A stretch of 64,000 bases of DNA, taken from contig NZ_CP138991.1 of assembly GCF_044594925.1 (NCBI RefSeq), positions 3,286,001 to 3,350,000 on the forward strand. Direction: 5' to 3'. Below are positions 61,431-64,000 of the stretch, one piece after another. Under the pieces are notes generated by a model. That model worked only from the letters and a program-made list of their open reading frames with translations. It was not told where the DNA came from and ran no database searches. How positions within the stretch are numbered: the first letter of the stretch is position 1; each line of letters begins with the position of its first letter. This stretch comes from Maribacter sp044594925. Lineage in GTDB: Bacteria > Bacteroidota > Bacteroidia > Flavobacteriales > Flavobacteriaceae. The position numbers and the translations under genes were made by a program.

Positions 61431-61502
61431 TAAAAAAGGTGGAGAGTTCTCCACCTTTTTTGCCCCAAATCTTACCATGAACTTAACCTACTTATGCTAT
61501 GG
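61431..61502 (-). ncRNA. Tandem small RNA unit 4 (minus strand)
   Basis: The same core (61463-61502) with terminator stem GGTGGAG/CTCCACC (61438-61455) and six T. It lies closest to the purF stop (106 bp). Its -7 element is less clear (TATTTTAG), with a TTTG further upstream. Confidence 0.6.
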
Positions 61503-61608
61503 TAAGCTCTAAAATAGAATTGCTTGGTTCAAAAAGATTATTCCATCGATAAACGACAATTTTTATCGATGAAATACACTATATTGAAATAATTTCTTAC
61601 GAAATAAG

Positions 61609-63507
61609 TTAATACGCTCTTTCGTTTTTACCCTCATAGAAGTTGATAAATGCCCTATTTACAACTCTGTTTCCTCCAGGTGTGGGGTAGTCACCAGTGA
61701 AATACCAATCCCCTAAATTTTTGGGGCAGGCCTTATGTAAATTTGATATAGTTTGATAAATTATTTGAACTTCAGCATTGATTCCTTTTGGACTAAGGAG
61801 TTCCCCTGTCTTTTTCGATATTTGCTCGGGAGTAAACGGGGCGTAGAATTCCTTGACATAATTAATGACGTCTTTATCTTTTGAATCAGTTTGATCTACA
61901 CATTTTTTATAAATAGCATCAACGATATGCATCGTGTCATTATCTTTATGAAGATCTAGTGCGGCACGGAAAGCGATAAAATCTTCTAGCTTGGCCATAT
62001 CAATACCATAACAATCTGGATACCTAATCTGTGGAGCGGAAGAAACTACTATGATTTTTTTTGGAGAAAGGCGATCAAGAATACGAAGTATACTTTTCTT
62101 TAATGTAGTACCTCTAACAATGCTATCATCTATGATAACCAGATTATCTCCCTTTTTAACCGATCCATAAGAAATATCGTAAACATGGGCCACTAGGTCA
62201 TCTCTACTGTCATCTTGAGTAATAAAGGTTCTTAATTTAGCATCCTTAATAGCAACTTTTTCAATTCTTGGTCTTACCGCTAGTATTTCATGAAGTTCTT
62301 CACTGGTAATTTTTGAGCCTATGGTAAGAATTTGCTCCTCTTTCTTTTTGTTCAAATAGTTTTGAGCTTCTTTGACCATGCCAAAGAAGGATGTTTCTGC
62401 GGTGTTGGGAATGTAGGAGAACACCGTTTTCTTTATGTCGTTATTGATAGACTTTAGAATCTGGGGAAAAACGAGCTTCCCTAATTCTTTTCGTTCCTGA
62501 TAAATTTCTTTATCACTTCCCCTAGAGAAATAGATTCGCTCAAAAGAACAAGCTTTTCGTTCCTTGGGTTCTAATATTTGTTTTATGGCCGTTGTTCCAC
62601 TTTTCTTAACTATTATAGCGTGTCCGGGATCTAATTCTTTAACGCTTTCATAGGGTACGTTGAAGACAGTCTGTATTGCGGGGCGCTCAGAGGCCACAAC
62701 AACAACTTCGTCATCCTTATAATAGTACGCGGGTCTTATACCCGCGGGATCGCGAAGTACAAAAGCGTCACCGTGACCTAATAAACCTGCCATGGCGTAG
62801 CCACCATCAAAATTTTTAGCAGCTCTCCTTAAAATTTTAGAAACTTTTAATCGCTCCGCTATAATGGCGGAAGCTTCTTGTTTTGTATAGCCTTGCTTCT
62901 TTATTTCTTTGTAGAGTTTTGCAACGGCATCATCTAAAAAATGACCTATCTTTTCCATTACGGTCACGGTGTCCGCCATTTCTTTAGGATGTTGCCCTAA
63001 CTGTACCAAATTATCGAACAGCTCATGAACATTGGTCATATTAAAATTACCGGCAACGATAAGATTGCGGTGCATCCAATTGTTCTGTCTTAGGAACGGA
63101 TGTACACTTTCTATACTGTTTTTTCCAAAGGTTCCGTAACGTACATGCCCCAGCAACAACTCTCCGATATAGGGGATATTCTTTTTTTGTAAGGCAACAT
63201 TGTTCTCATATTCCGGATGTTCCGTTAGCTCTTTGTTTATACGTTCATTAATTTGAGCAAAGATATCCTGTATGGGTTGCTGCTGGCAAGAACGAACCCT
63301 GCTCATATAGCGTTGCCCTGCATCTACATCTAACTTAATACTGGCAAAACCTGCACCGTCTTGACCGCGATTGTGCTGTTTTTCCATCATGAGATACATT
63401 TTATTTACACCATAAAATGCAGACCCATACTTTTCCTTGTAATATTCAAGGGGCTTAAGTAATCGGATTACAGAGATGCCACACTCGTGCTTAATAGCGT
63501 CACTCAT
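61609..63507 (-). CDS. purF: Amidophosphoribosyltransferase-type enzyme (PurF family)
   Basis: 632 residues. The N-terminal class II glutamine amidotransferase domain has HECGISVIRL (Cys 9), HNRGQDGAGFAS and GHVRYGTFGK. The C-terminal phosphoribosyltransferase has the PRPP motif VIIDDSIVRGTTLKKS near 455. PurF makes phosphoribosylamine in the first purine step. The protein is longer than E. coli PurF (about 505), and Cys is not residue 2, so an N-terminal variation or a different start may apply. A terminator separates it from pfkB. Confidence 0.8.
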   Translation of the reverse strand: MSDAIKHECGISVIRLLKPLEYYKEKYGSAFYGVNKMYLMMEKQHNRGQDGAGFASIKLDVDAGQRYMSRVRSCQQQPIQDIFAQINERINKELTEHPEYENNVALQKKNIPYIGELLLGHVRYGTFGKNSIESVHPFLRQNNWMHRNLIVAGNFNMTNVHELFDNLVQLGQHPKEMADTVTVMEKIGHFLDDAVAKLYKEIKKQGYTKQEASAIIAERLKVSKILRRAAKNFDGGYAMAGLLGHGDAFVLRDPAGIRPAYYYKDDEVVVVASERPAIQTVFNVPYESVKELDPGHAIIVKKSGTTAIKQILEPKERKACSFERIYFSRGSDKEIYQERKELGKLVFPQILKSINNDIKKTVFSYIPNTAETSFFGMVKEAQNYLNKKKEEQILTIGSKITSEELHEILAVRPRIEKVAIKDAKLRTFITQDDSRDDLVAHVYDISYGSVKKGDNLVIIDDSIVRGTTLKKSILRILDRLSPKKIIVVSSAPQIRYPDCYGIDMAKLEDFIAFRAALDLHKDNDTMHIVDAIYKKCVDQTDSKDKDVINYVKEFYAPFTPEQISKKTGELLSPKGINAEVQIIYQTISNLHKACPKNLGDWYFTGDYPTPGGNRVVNRAFINFYEGKNERAY

Positions 63508-63518
63508 TACTTTTTCGT

Positions 63519-63542
63519 ATTAAAAAAGCCCCAAATATGGGG
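63519..63542 (-). terminator. Terminator of the PfkB gene
   Basis: On the minus strand GCCCCATA and TTTGGGGC pair and are followed by six T, just after the PfkB stop and before purF. Confidence 0.75.
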
Positions 63543-63549
63543 CGTGGGG

Positions 63550-64000
63550 TTATTGTAATTCAATGTCAAACTGTGTTAATGCCTTAAATTGATGCAATCT
63601 TTTATTGACTTCCTTTTTATCCAAATCTATCATTCGTTCCGTTCCAAATCGTTCCACAGAAAATGATGCCAGATTAGAGCCATGGATTACTGCGTTCTTC
63701 ATATTTTCAAAAGAAGTATCATTCGTAGCGGCTAGATATCCTGAGAAACCACCTGCAAAGGTATCACCTGCACCTGTTGGGTCAAAAACTTCTTCAAGAG
63801 GCAAAGCAGGGGCAAAGAAAACTTGGTCTTGGTGAAATAATAGCGCACCGTGTTCTCCTTTTTTGATAACTACATATTTAGGTCCCATACCATATATCTT
63901 GTGCGCTGCCTTTACCAGGGAATATTCTCCAGTTAGCTGTCTGGCCTCCTCATCGTTTATGGTAAGCACGTCTATATGCTTAATGGTTTCCAATAATTCT
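63550..64000 (-). CDS. PfkB-family sugar kinase, C-terminal part (partial)
   Basis: The frame stays open past the right edge, and the codons ELLETIKHID precede the first Met in the window. The second PfkB signature FDPTGAGDTFAGG carries the catalytic Asp near the end. NDEEARQLTGEYS and YVVIKKGEHGALLF are typical of ribokinase or adenosine kinase-like enzymes. The substrate cannot be chosen from the partial sequence. Confidence 0.8.
   Translation of the reverse strand, partial: ELLETIKHIDVLTINDEEARQLTGEYSLVKAAHKIYGMGPKYVVIKKGEHGALLFHQDQVFFAPALPLEEVFDPTGAGDTFAGGFSGYLAATNDTSFENMKNAVIHGSNLASFSVERFGTERMIDLDKKEVNKRLHQFKALTQFDIELQ

Noticed and set aside
60834..61502. CRISPR-like direct repeats
   Set aside because: The 40-bp repeats recur every 205-215 bp, the spacing sequence is partly conserved too, and no cas genes are near. 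The hairpin and T run fit sRNA units better.

Overview
The window looks like a Flavobacteriaceae chromosome segment, close to the Maribacter/Zobellia/Arenibacter type. This is inferred from the AT-rich sequence, Bacteroidetes promoters (TTTG, a 19-nt spacer, then TAnnTTTG, e.g. upstream of ompA), and Bacteroidetes protein families (DUF6090, HYC_CC_PP, DUF6660, and OmpA with thrombospondin type 3 repeats). I name no species.

Left backbone (1-8.2 kb): the recJ tail, a VOC protein, an MFS transporter, lpxH, a PA2169-like helical protein, queD, a DUF3592 protein, an enoyl-CoA hydratase family protein, a MATE exporter, a GNAT acetyltransferase and a universal stress protein. It ends at an intact tRNA-Ala(GGC).

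Element 1 (about 8.23-35.26 kb): an integrative mobilizable element in the 3' end of tRNA-Ala. A 43-bp copy of the tRNA 3' end, with one mismatch, marks the far end. Next to it lies a Bacteroides-type tyrosine integrase. The mobility module has a small HTH protein, a MobC-like protein and a relaxase, with a structured oriT-like region upstream. No coupling protein or type IV secretion genes are present, so transfer would need a helper. The left end carries a defence-like segment: an unknown protein, a pentapeptide-repeat membrane protein, a small HTH protein, an AbiE toxin-antitoxin pair and a third gene behind it. The middle is a 16-kb metal-resistance block on the minus strand: HYC_CC_PP, CusA/CusC-like RND pump, DUF3347, CopA-type ATPase, DUF305, CusB-like adaptor, DUF6660, TonB receptor, Fur-family regulator, ZntA-type ATPase and a frameshifted methyltransferase. 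Together these would move Cu/Ag from periplasm and cytoplasm outwards and export Zn/Cd.

Region 2 (35.26-49.2 kb): accessory genes without an integrase. It ends at a third, decayed copy of the tRNA-Ala 3' end, which suggests an older island at the same site. It carries an AraC-TPR regulator, an outer-membrane protein and an ankyrin lipoprotein that share a duplicated 5' leader, an acyltransferase, an oxidoreductase, several membrane proteins, a CPBP protease, a serine hydrolase, an alpha/beta hydrolase and a class III cyclase.

Right backbone (49.2-64 kb): a sugar MFS transporter, an SDR, an AddAB-type recombination nuclease pair separated by ompA and kbl, superoxide dismutase, a purF-type amidotransferase and a PfkB kinase. 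Between sod and purF are four tandem copies of what looks like a roughly 70-nt minus-strand small RNA. Each has its own terminator hairpin, and base changes between copies preserve pairing only on that strand. A related 16-nt core also occurs inside element 1, between relaxase and integrase.
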